NCBI GenBank assembly: GCA_903932755.1
Contig: CAIZHL010000484.1
Location: 1-8,816, forward strand
Length of the DNA: 8,816 bases
Direction: 5' to 3'
Origin: an uncultured beta proteobacterium
GTDB taxonomy: Bacteria; Pseudomonadota; Gammaproteobacteria; Burkholderiales; Rhodocyclaceae
Positions 1-6,627 of this stretch are shown piece by piece. The notes below the pieces were generated by a model. The model was not told the DNA's origin and ran no database searches. It saw only the letters and a list, made by a program, of their open reading frames with translations. The translations under genes were made by a program, and so were the position numbers. The first letter of the stretch is position 1. Every line of letters begins with the position of its first letter.

Positions 1-492
1 ACTCTTTTTATCACTTTCGGTGAGTACCATCTGATGGTGCTTCGCCAGGAACCACTCGGGAAACAGCTCGAGTTCCCGGCGCAACAGCGTCGCGTCGTAG
101 TCCGGCAGCACGCCGGGCCGGCTGGCCAGCTGGATCCTGATCAGCGCGCCGATCGCATCGGCATAAAGCGGGGCGGCGTTGCCGGCATCCAGCACCTGCA
201 GGTAGGTCGTGGCGCTGAGGTCCGAAAGCAGCAGGAAGCCGCGATCGAGGTCGCGGGCCAACACTTCCGGGACATGCACTCCCGCCGCCTGGAAAAGCTG
301 CTGCACATGCAGCCAGGGGCGGCAATCCTCGTTCGCCGGCGGCGCATCCATGATGACGCGCGTCGTGCCGTCGTCGAGGGTGGCGCGAAAATAGCGGCGG
401 AAACTGGCATCGGCCGAGGCCGGCGCAAGGGCGAAGCTGCGTCCCGGCCACAATCCGGCAAGCCACGTTTTGATTTGCTGCTGGCGTTCCAT
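1..492 (-). CDS. amgK: AmgK-type anomeric sugar kinase (aminoglycoside phosphotransferase fold), N-terminal part only
   Basis: This is the first 164 codons of a minus-strand gene that runs off the left edge with no stop in the window. Reading from the ATG at 492-490, the protein has a short helical start (MERQQQIKTWLAG), then an ASADASFRRYFR segment at residues 25-36 and the family signature VIMDAPPANED at 46-56. These mark the COG3178 family, which includes AmgK, the cytoplasmic kinase that phosphorylates N-acetylmuramate and N-acetylglucosamine at C1 for peptidoglycan recycling upstream of the nucleotidyltransferase MurU. The catalytic loop (HxDxxxxN) lies beyond the edge and cannot be checked. 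The gene is divergent from lptD, the arrangement known in pseudomonads and many betaproteobacteria, where murU usually follows amgK. No strong ribosome binding site precedes the ATG; the start was chosen because it gives the usual distance to the MDAPP motif. The family call is firm; the exact substrate is inferred. Confidence 0.88.
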   Translation of the reverse strand, partial: MERQQQIKTWLAGLWPGRSFALAPASADASFRRYFRATLDDGTTRVIMDAPPANEDCRPWLHVQQLFQAAGVHVPEVLARDLDRGFLLLSDLSATTYLQVLDAGNAAPLYADAIGALIRIQLASRPGVLPDYDATLLRRELELFPEWFLAKHHQMVLTESDKKS

Positions 493-562
493 GTCGAAGT
501 TGCGAACGATGCCCGGGAGGGCGCAAAAGCTCCGCCCGAGGGCGCTCTGCGCGGGCACGAAG

Positions 563-571
563 TGTTAGAAT
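563..571 (+). promoter_or_regulatory. Candidate extended -10 element for the lptD operon
   Basis: The sequence TGTTAGAAT fits an extended -10 (TGn followed by a TATAAT-like hexamer, 5 of 6 matches). It lies about 100 bases before the lptD ATG in the only AT-rich spot of the intergenic region. No good -35 hexamer is seen 16-18 bases upstream, which is tolerable for extended -10 promoters. A start near 578 would give an untranslated leader of roughly 90 bases. I saw no convincing sigma-E-type promoter, although lptD is sigma-E controlled in E. coli. The call rests on motif and position only. Confidence 0.45.
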
Positions 572-576
572 TCGCG

Positions 577-585
577 ATTCTAGCA
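577..585 (-). promoter_or_regulatory. Candidate extended -10 element for amgK, facing the lptD promoter
   Basis: Read on the minus strand, the sequence is TGCTAGAAT, again an extended -10. Its hexamer (582-577) is the mirror copy of the plus-strand hexamer (566-571), so the two lie in one inverted repeat, TAGAATTCGCGATTCTA (566-582). Transcription would begin near 570 and give a GC-rich leader of about 75-80 bases before the amgK ATG. That leader contains small inverted repeats (GGGCG at 519-523 with CGCCC at 533-537; GCCCG at 535-539 with CGGGC at 552-556). No clear -35 was found. Confidence 0.4.
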
Positions 586-671
586 TCGGCCGACAAGACG
601 TTCCCCGGCAAAGACACGCCCCTTGGCGCTTGCCGCGTTCCGTCACCGCTGCACCAACTCACCGATACGGC

Positions 672-3578
672 ATGTCTCAATCGCATCGCGGACAATTCGG
701 CCCCGGCTCACTGCTTGCCTTGCTGGCGCTGGCTGCAGGTTCCGCCGTGGCGGAACCGCTGCCGCCCTTGCGGGTCAACCCGGCGCTGCTGGGTTCCGGC
801 ACGCCGCCTCCACCGCCCGCCGTTGCCGAACCCGCGGCCGTTGCCAAGCCGGTCGGACCAGCCCCGCGCGTCGTTGACGTGCAGCCGACAACGCGCGTCG
901 ATCTGACCGCCGAACAGCCTCGTGGCACGGCAGCCCCTGCGCCCTCAGCTGCGTCGCAACCGTCGCGCGCAATGGCGCCGGCCAAGCCCGCTGCGGCAGC
1001 GCCGGCAAGCACAAAGCCGGCCTTGGCCCTACCCGCCCAGGCGCCCGCACCTGCACCAGCTTCCCCGGCGGCGATCGCCGAAGCGCCGCGGCGCCCGCCG
1101 GAACCGAAGCCGCAACCCCTGGCGCAAGCAGTGCCGGTGGACGCCATCCAGAAGCCGCAAGAGCCGCCGCAGGTGGCCGAACGCACGCTGCCGCCGCTCT
1201 ACTCCGCCCACGTCGCGGCAGGAGAACTGCCCGAGCCCACGCTTGCCTCCACGCAGGTCATGATGCCCTGGCTCAAGAACCCGGACGAAGCCCTGCCGAC
1301 CTTCATCGCAGCCGACCGGATTAACGGGCAAACCGACGTCGAACTGATCGCCGAAGGCAACGTCGAATTGCGCAAGCGCAATTCCAGCCTGCAAAGCGAC
1401 CGCCTGACCTACCGCCAGCCGATCGAGGAGATCGAGGCCGAAGGCAAGGTCCGCCTCTCGCGCGACGGCGACCACGTGCAAGGGCCGCGGATGCGCATGC
1501 AGATGGAGGAAAGCACCGGTTTCTTCGAACAGCCCGAATACAGCATCCGCCGCATCAAGACCGGATCGGCGCCGACCCTGTGGACCGGCACCGAAGAACG
1601 TCGATCGGCAAACCCATCGACCGCACGGGCCAAGACCGGCGCGCTATGGACGGGCGAAGAAGAAGAGCTTGCGGGGGAACTCACCACCGGACACGGGGCG
1701 GCCTCCCGCATGGATTTCGAGGGCGAGGGCAAGTACCGCCTCACCGACGCCACCTACAGTACCTGCGCGCCGGTTGCGGGGCGAGATCCGGACTGGTTCG
1801 TGCGCACCACCGATTTGCGCCTCGACTACGATGCCGAAGAAGGCACCGCGCGCGACGCCACCCTGGTTTTCCTGGGAACGCCTATCCTCTACTCGCCCTG
1901 GCTGAACTTCTCGCTGAACAATGAACGCAAGAGCGGCCTGTTGACCCCTACTGCCGGCTCCACCAGCAAGGGCGGCCTCGAATTCACCCAGCCGTTCTAC
2001 TGGAACATCGCCCCCAACATGGATGCCACCGTCGCGCCGCGCATCATGGACAAGCGCGGCACGCTGTGGAACGGCGAGTACCGCTACCTGGAACCCGGAT
2101 ACAGCGGCACCATCCACGGCCAGTACCTGAACCACGACAAGCTGGAGGACATGCGGCGCTCGTCCTATTCGATGCAGCACCGCCAGAACTTCGGCTACGG
2201 TTTCCATGGCACGCTGGACCTGAACGGCGTCTCCGACGACACTTTCTTCAGCGACCTGGGCAGCGGTTCGGCGATCGTGTCGCGGACCAACCTGCTGCGC
2301 CAGGGCACGCTGACTTATGGCGGTGGCTGGTGGTCGGCAAAGCTGCTCGCGCAAAGATTCCAGACCCTGCAGGATCCGGACCTGCCCGCCGTGACCGAAC
2401 CCTACCGGCGTCTGCCACAGGTGACCGTCAACGCCAATCGCGGCGATCTGCCGCTGGGTCTGGCGTTTGCGTTCAAGGGCGAGTACGTCGACTTCCGAAG
2501 CCCGGATCAGGGCCGGGACGAAGGCAAGCGCTTCATCCTGTACCCGCAATTTTCCCTACCCCTGCAAACCGACATCTTCAGCATCACACCCAAGGTCGGC
2601 CTGCATTCCACCCGCTACGACCTTGAAACCCGCTATAACCTCGCCGGCGCGGTTACCGGCGGACCGGACACGATGACCCGCAACGTGCCGATGTTCAGCC
2701 TGGACTCGGGGGTCACCTTCGAGCGCGGCTTCGAGTGGCAGGGCAAGTCGCTGACGCAGACCCTCGAGCCGCGCCTCTACTACCTGTATGTGCCGAACCG
2801 CGACCAGAACCGGATGCCCGTATTCGATACGGGCATCACCGACTACAACTTCGCGCAGACTTTTGCCGAGAACCGCTACAGCGGCGGCGACCGCATCGGC
2901 GATGCCAACCAGCTCACGGCCATGCTCTCCTCGCGCCTGCTTGATCCGGAGACCGGCGCCGAAACGATGCGCGCATCCTTCGGCCAGCGCTTCTATTTCA
3001 CCGACCAGAAAGTGGGCCTGCCGGCAACCGCGACCTCGCCCGCCGAACAGTTGCGCACCGATCGCTACGCCGACCTGCTCGGTTCCTTCTCCGGCCGCAT
3101 CATGGAGAAGACCTATGCCGACGCCAACCTGCAGTACAGCCCGCAGGTCCGGCGGATGGAACGCTTCAACCTCGGTGCACGCTATCAGCCGGAAGCCGGC
3201 AAGGTGCTGAACGCGGGCTACCGCTATACCCGCGACCAGCTGACGCAGCCCGGCCTGAGCCAGGTCGACGTTTCCGGCCAGTGGCCGCTCGCCGGCGGCT
3301 GGCACGGGGTCGGCCGCATCAACTACTCGATCAAGGAAAGCCGCATGATCGAAACCGTAGCCGGCCTCGAGTACGACGGCGGCTGCTGGATCGGCCGCGT
3401 GGTATTCCAGCGCCTGGCGACGCAGGAGAAGGACTCCAACACCTCATTCTTCGTCCAGCTTGAGTTCAACGGCTTTGCAAAAGTCGGCACCAATCCGCTT
3501 GAAATGCTCAAGCGCAACGTGCCCGGCTACGGCGTGATCAACCAGCAGAATTCCGAGACTCCCGTCTATACCCCATGA
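672..3578 (+). CDS. lptD: LPS-assembly protein LptD (outer-membrane LPS translocon)
   Basis: LptD is the outer-membrane beta-barrel that, with lipoprotein LptE, inserts lipopolysaccharide into the outer leaflet. From the ATG at 672 it has 968 residues, against about 780 in E. coli. Order: a signal peptide (about 1-27, ending GSAVA before EPLPP); a Pro/Ala-rich stretch (about 45-175); the OstA/LptA-like beta-jellyroll (about 213-375, starting AADRINGQTDVELIAEGNVEL); then the LptD barrel domain, opened by YSPWLNFSLNNERKSGLLTP and running to the C-terminus. Only two cysteines are present, Cys365 (YSTCAP) and Cys905 (GGCWIG), one per domain, suited to a single interdomain disulfide. Residues 296-333 hold an imperfect doubled motif (KTG...LWTG.EE). 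A TTG at 630 would add 14 residues in front of the signal peptide, so 672 is preferred, although no good ribosome binding site is visible there. The stop overlaps the surA start by ATGA. First gene of the operon. Confidence 0.96.
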   Translation: MSQSHRGQFGPGSLLALLALAAGSAVAEPLPPLRVNPALLGSGTPPPPPAVAEPAAVAKPVGPAPRVVDVQPTTRVDLTAEQPRGTAAPAPSAASQPSRAMAPAKPAAAAPASTKPALALPAQAPAPAPASPAAIAEAPRRPPEPKPQPLAQAVPVDAIQKPQEPPQVAERTLPPLYSAHVAAGELPEPTLASTQVMMPWLKNPDEALPTFIAADRINGQTDVELIAEGNVELRKRNSSLQSDRLTYRQPIEEIEAEGKVRLSRDGDHVQGPRMRMQMEESTGFFEQPEYSIRRIKTGSAPTLWTGTEERRSANPSTARAKTGALWTGEEEELAGELTTGHGAASRMDFEGEGKYRLTDATYSTCAPVAGRDPDWFVRTTDLRLDYDAEEGTARDATLVFLGTPILYSPWLNFSLNNERKSGLLTPTAGSTSKGGLEFTQPFYWNIAPNMDATVAPRIMDKRGTLWNGEYRYLEPGYSGTIHGQYLNHDKLEDMRRSSYSMQHRQNFGYGFHGTLDLNGVSDDTFFSDLGSGSAIVSRTNLLRQGTLTYGGGWWSAKLLAQRFQTLQDPDLPAVTEPYRRLPQVTVNANRGDLPLGLAFAFKGEYVDFRSPDQGRDEGKRFILYPQFSLPLQTDIFSITPKVGLHSTRYDLETRYNLAGAVTGGPDTMTRNVPMFSLDSGVTFERGFEWQGKSLTQTLEPRLYYLYVPNRDQNRMPVFDTGITDYNFAQTFAENRYSGGDRIGDANQLTAMLSSRLLDPETGAETMRASFGQRFYFTDQKVGLPATATSPAEQLRTDRYADLLGSFSGRIMEKTYADANLQYSPQVRRMERFNLGARYQPEAGKVLNAGYRYTRDQLTQPGLSQVDVSGQWPLAGGWHGVGRINYSIKESRMIETVAGLEYDGGCWIGRVVFQRLATQEKDSNTSFFVQLEFNGFAKVGTNPLEMLKRNVPGYGVINQQNSETPVYTP

Positions 3579-4897
3579 AATATCGCGCTATCCTGCTGTG
3601 CCTCGTCGCCGGCCTCGCCATCGCCCAGACCCCGGCACAAGGCCAGGCGCGTCGCGCCCAGCCGCTGGAGGTCGACCGCATCATCGCCGTGGTGAATGAC
3701 GAGGCCATCACCGCCTACGAACTGCGCGCACGCCTCGCCACGGTTGAGCGCCAGCTGCGCGACCAGAAGGTTCAGTTGCCGCCGCGCGAGGTGCTGGAAA
3801 AGCAACTGCTCGAACGCATGATTACGGACCGCGTGCAACTGCAGTACGCCAAGGAAACCGGGCTGCGCATTTCGGATCTCGACCTTGATGCCGCGATGCG
3901 TCGCATCGCCGAAGGCAACAAGCTCTCGATGCAGGATTTCCGCGCGCTGCTGGAAAAGGACGGCATCGCCTGGGCCAAGTTCCGCGAGGAAATCCGCGAG
4001 GAGATCATTCTCTCGCGCCTGCGCGACCGCGAGGTGCAAAGTCGCGTCGTGGTTTCCGACGGCGAGATCGACAACTACCTGGCGAACCTCGACACCGGCA
4101 GCGACAGCAGCAACATCGAAGTGAGAACTGCCCATATCATCCTGCGGGTGCCGGAACAGGCTTCGCCGGACCAGTTGATGCGCATCGGCGCGCGGGCCCG
4201 CGCCGCACTGGACCAGGTTCGCCGCGGCGACGACTTCGCCAAGGTCGCCGCCAGCTATTCCGATGCGCCTGACGGACTTTCCGGCGGGCTGATGGGCGTG
4301 CGTCCGCTCGACCGCCTGCCGGCGCTGTATGCCGATGCCGTGAAAAAACTCAAACCCGGCGAAGTCAGCGACATCCTGCGCAGCCCGGCCGGCTTTCACA
4401 TCGTCAAACTGATCGATACAACAGGCGGGGGAGGCCCCAAACCGGCGGCGACGCTGAAGCAGACCCGTGCCCGCCATATCCTGATCAAGATCAACGAACT
4501 CGTATCCGAGGCGGAGGCGCGGCGCAAACTTGTCGCGCTCAAGGAACGGCTGGACAACGGCGCCGACTTCGCCGAACTGGCGCGCCTGCATTCCAACGAC
4601 CTGTCCGCCGCGAAGGGCGGCGACCTGGGTTGGCTGTTCCAAGGCGACACCGTGCCCGATTTTGAAGCGGCGATGGATGCGCTGAAAATAAACCAGCTCA
4701 GCCAGCCGGTGCAGTCACCCTTCGGCTTCCACCTGATCCAGGTGCTGGAGCGGCGTACCGAGAATGCCACTGACGAACGCCAGCGGCTCGCCGCACGACA
4801 GGTGCTGCGCGAGCGCAAGTCGGACGAAGCGTATCAGGACTGGGTCCGGCAAATCCGCGATCGCGCCTATGTCGAGTACCGCGTCGAAGAACGCTAG
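3575..4897 (+). CDS. surA: Periplasmic chaperone and peptidyl-prolyl isomerase SurA
   Basis: SurA escorts unfolded outer-membrane proteins, LptD among them, through the periplasm to the BAM complex. The 440-residue product has a signal peptide (starts MKYRAILLCLVAGLAIA; cleavage plausibly after Ala17 or Ala25), the SurA N-terminal chaperone domain (about 30-175, beginning VDRIIAVVNDEAITAYEL), then two parvulin domains: the first about 181-280 (IEVRTAHIIL to GFHIVKL, His187 and His275) and the second about 298-392 (TRARHILIK to GFHLIQVLERR, His301 and His386). A C-terminal helical segment completes the chaperone core. Length and domain order match the family. Cys9 lies inside the hydrophobic leader without a lipobox, so this is not a lipoprotein. 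The ATG overlaps the lptD stop by four bases (ATGA), implying translational coupling of the chaperone to its client. Confidence 0.96.
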   Translation: MKYRAILLCLVAGLAIAQTPAQGQARRAQPLEVDRIIAVVNDEAITAYELRARLATVERQLRDQKVQLPPREVLEKQLLERMITDRVQLQYAKETGLRISDLDLDAAMRRIAEGNKLSMQDFRALLEKDGIAWAKFREEIREEIILSRLRDREVQSRVVVSDGEIDNYLANLDTGSDSSNIEVRTAHIILRVPEQASPDQLMRIGARARAALDQVRRGDDFAKVAASYSDAPDGLSGGLMGVRPLDRLPALYADAVKKLKPGEVSDILRSPAGFHIVKLIDTTGGGGPKPAATLKQTRARHILIKINELVSEAEARRKLVALKERLDNGADFAELARLHSNDLSAAKGGDLGWLFQGDTVPDFEAAMDALKINQLSQPVQSPFGFHLIQVLERRTENATDERQRLAARQVLRERKSDEAYQDWVRQIRDRAYVEYRVEER

Positions 4898-5843
4898 CCG
4901 GAATTCGCTACCGGTGATTGCGGTCACCTCCGGCGAGCCGGCGGGAATCGGACCGGACATCTGCCTGCGGCTGGCCGAACGCCAATGGCCGGCACGGCTG
5001 GTGGTGCTGGGTGACCGCGATCTGCTTGCGTCACGCGCCGCACAACTCGGAATCGATGCCAGGCACATGGAGATCCGCCATGTACCCCTGAAAAAGTCGG
5101 CGCTGGCGGGACGGCTCGATCCCGCCAACTCACGCTACGTACTCGACATCCTCGATGCCGCGCTGGCCGGCTGCGTCGGCGGCGACTATGCGGCGATGGT
5201 GACCGCACCGGTGCACAAGGGCGTCATCAACGATGCCGGCATCAGTTTCAGCGGCCATACCGAATACCTGGCCGAGCACACGGCGACGCCGCGAGTGGTG
5301 ATGATGCTGGCCGGCGCGGGATTGCGCGTTGCTCTGGCGACCACGCATCTGGCGCTGAAGGATGTACCCGCGGCAATCACGCGCAGCGATCTGGAAATCA
5401 CCATCCGCATCCTTCACGCCGATATGCAAAACAAGTTTGGCATCGCCGCGCCGCGCATCCTCGTCGCCGGACTCAACCCGCATGCGGGCGAAGGCGGACA
5501 CATGGGCCGCGAAGAAATCGAGGTCATTGCCCCGGTTCTGGACAAGTTGCGCGCGGAAGGCATGAATCTGGTCGGTCCCCTGCCGGCGGATACGCTATTC
5601 ACGAAAAATGTTCTCGCCGGGTCCGACGCGCAACTGGCGATGTACCACGACCAGGGCCTGGCCGTGCTCAAGTACGCCGCCTTCGACGAAGGAATCAATG
5701 TCACGCTCGGCCTGCCGATCATCCGTACTTCGGTCGACCATGGTACGGCGCTGGATCTCGCGGGAAGCGGCAAAGCTTCCCCGCAGAGTCTGTTTGCCGC
5801 TGTCGATGCTGCAATCGACATGGCGCAGCGCAGGAGCAGCTGA
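4869..5843 (+). CDS. pdxA: 4-hydroxythreonine-4-phosphate dehydrogenase PdxA
   Basis: PdxA oxidises 4-phosphohydroxy-L-threonine with NAD(P) in the DXP-dependent pathway to pyridoxal 5'-phosphate, in the cytoplasm. The chosen start gives 324 residues (329 in E. coli). The N-terminal family motif VTSGEPAGIGPD lies at 19-30. The three metal-binding histidines are all present: His160 (ATTHL), His205 (GLNPHAGEGGH) and His260 (MYHDQG), each exactly six positions before E. coli His166, His211 and His266. The C-terminal GLPIIRTSVDHGTALDLAG segment is also typical. The reading frame is open further upstream (to 4764), but starts there would only add residues encoded inside surA. The ATG at 4869 is the last one before the conserved core and overlaps surA by 29 bases. 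Residues 75-83 (LKKSALAGR), in a region that differs from E. coli PdxA, are encoded by a 25-base sequence that recurs in rsmA. Confidence 0.96.
   Translation: MSSTASKNASRNSLPVIAVTSGEPAGIGPDICLRLAERQWPARLVVLGDRDLLASRAAQLGIDARHMEIRHVPLKKSALAGRLDPANSRYVLDILDAALAGCVGGDYAAMVTAPVHKGVINDAGISFSGHTEYLAEHTATPRVVMMLAGAGLRVALATTHLALKDVPAAITRSDLEITIRILHADMQNKFGIAAPRILVAGLNPHAGEGGHMGREEIEVIAPVLDKLRAEGMNLVGPLPADTLFTKNVLAGSDAQLAMYHDQGLAVLKYAAFDEGINVTLGLPIIRTSVDHGTALDLAGSGKASPQSLFAAVDAAIDMAQRRSS
5091..5115 (+). repeat. Short interspersed repeat, copy A (inside pdxA)
   Basis: A 25-base sequence, five A residues followed by GTCGGCGCTGGCGGGACGGC, is found here and again exactly at 7207-7231 in rsmA. A 22/24 copy lies at 7889-7912. 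Here it begins at codon position 1 and is read as LKKSALAGR with its flanks, in a stretch between the conserved blocks of PdxA. Its right half forms one arm of a perfect hairpin (5104-5127). Confidence 0.75.
5104..5127. repeat. Perfect inverted repeat (8-bp arms, 8-base loop) at repeat copy A
   Basis: TGGCGGGA (5104-5111) is the exact reverse complement of TCCCGCCA (5120-5127), with an eight-base loop between. The left arm belongs to the 25-base repeat; the right arm lies just outside it. There is no T-tract and the site is mid-gene in pdxA, so it is not a classical terminator. Confidence 0.6.
5832..5836 (+). promoter_or_regulatory. Strong ribosome binding site for the YafJ-like gene
   Basis: AGGAG lies eight bases before the ATG at 5845, inside the last codons of pdxA. 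It is the clearest Shine-Dalgarno sequence in the window and fixes this start, even though the frame is open upstream to 5608. Confidence 0.7.
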
Positions 5844-5844
5844 C

Positions 5845-6627
5845 ATGTGCCAGTTGCTCGGCATGAACGGTAACACCCCCACCGACATCTGCTTCTCCTT
5901 CGAGGGCTTTCGCACCCGCGGCGGACTGACCGACGTACACAAGGACGGCTGGGGCATCGCTTTCTTCGAAGGGCCGGGCTGTCGGGTCTTCCTCGACGTC
6001 GAGCCGTCGGCGCATTCGGCGGTGGCCGAACTGGTGCGCCACTACCCGATCCATTCGAAGAACGTGATCGCCCACATCCGCAAGGCGACCCAGGGCCGCA
6101 TCGCGCTGGAGAACACCCATCCCTTCCAGCGCGAACTGTGGGGCCGTTACTGGCTCTTCGCCCACAACGGCAACCTCAAGGAATTCGCCCCGGTCCTCGA
6201 CGGCAGTTTCGTCCCGGTCGGCGATACCGATTCCGAACTGGCCTTCTGCTTCCTGCTGCAACGCCTGCGCAAGGAATTCGGCGACGCCATGCCGCTGCGC
6301 CAGCCGATGTTCGATTTCCTGACCGGCATCACGCGGGAAATCGCCGCCCACGGCGAATTCAATTTCCTGCTCAGCAACGGCAACTGCCTGTACGCGCACT
6401 GCGCCACCAAGCTCGCCTACATCGTGCGCCAGGCGCCCTTCGCCGTCGCCCACCTGAAGGACCAGGACGTCAGCGTCGACTTCAGCGCGGTGACGAATCC
6501 CGACGACCGCGTCGCGGTGATCGCCACGCTGCCGCTGACCGACAACGAAGCCTGGACCACGATGGAGCCGGGCACCCTGATGGTATTCAAAGAGGGCATG
6601 CCGGCGGCCGAGGCGCGCACCGCATGA
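5845..6627 (+). CDS. YafJ-like class II glutamine amidotransferase
   Basis: The product has 260 residues and is an Ntn-type glutamine amidotransferase domain closely resembling E. coli YafJ. It begins MCQLLGMN, so Cys2 becomes the N-terminal nucleophile after removal of Met1. Further conserved elements are HKDGWGIAF (32-40), HIRKATQG with Arg79, the ENTHPF stretch, FAHNGNL (His107-Asn108-Gly109) and GDTDSE (126-131). Such domains hydrolyse glutamine and pass ammonia to a synthase partner. No synthase domain is fused here and no obvious partner lies beside it, and the YafJ substrate is not known to me. The ATG follows the pdxA stop by one base, with a strong AGGAG, and the stop overlaps rsmA by ATGA, so it belongs to the operon. 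It sits between pdxA and rsmA, which are adjacent in E. coli. The domain call is firm; the cellular role is unknown. Confidence 0.92.
   Translation: MCQLLGMNGNTPTDICFSFEGFRTRGGLTDVHKDGWGIAFFEGPGCRVFLDVEPSAHSAVAELVRHYPIHSKNVIAHIRKATQGRIALENTHPFQRELWGRYWLFAHNGNLKEFAPVLDGSFVPVGDTDSELAFCFLLQRLRKEFGDAMPLRQPMFDFLTGITREIAAHGEFNFLLSNGNCLYAHCATKLAYIVRQAPFAVAHLKDQDVSVDFSAVTNPDDRVAVIATLPLTDNEAWTTMEPGTLMVFKEGMPAAEARTA

Noticed and set aside
11..646. A 211-codon minus-strand open frame over the amgK region
   Set aside because: Arg/Pro/Ala-rich out-of-frame translation. The true frame, with the MDAPP motif, is one without a stop before the window edge.
630..671. TTG start giving a 14-residue longer LptD
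   Set aside because: It would put extra residues ahead of an otherwise well-formed signal peptide; the ATG at 672 is the better start.
34..906. A 290-codon plus-strand open frame across the left end
   Set aside because: It lies opposite the real amgK coding strand and then overlaps lptD; its translation has no family features. High-GC shadow.
4764..4868. Longer PdxA starting inside surA
   Set aside because: The added residues come from the surA coding region in another frame and have no PdxA counterpart; the start at 4869 gives family-typical length.
5104..5127. Rho-independent terminator inside pdxA
   Set aside because: The hairpin has no following T-run and lies in the middle of a conserved gene.
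6138..6623. Longer RsmA reading through the amidotransferase gene
   Set aside because: Out-of-frame, Arg-rich translation of the neighbouring gene; RsmA homology begins at 6624.
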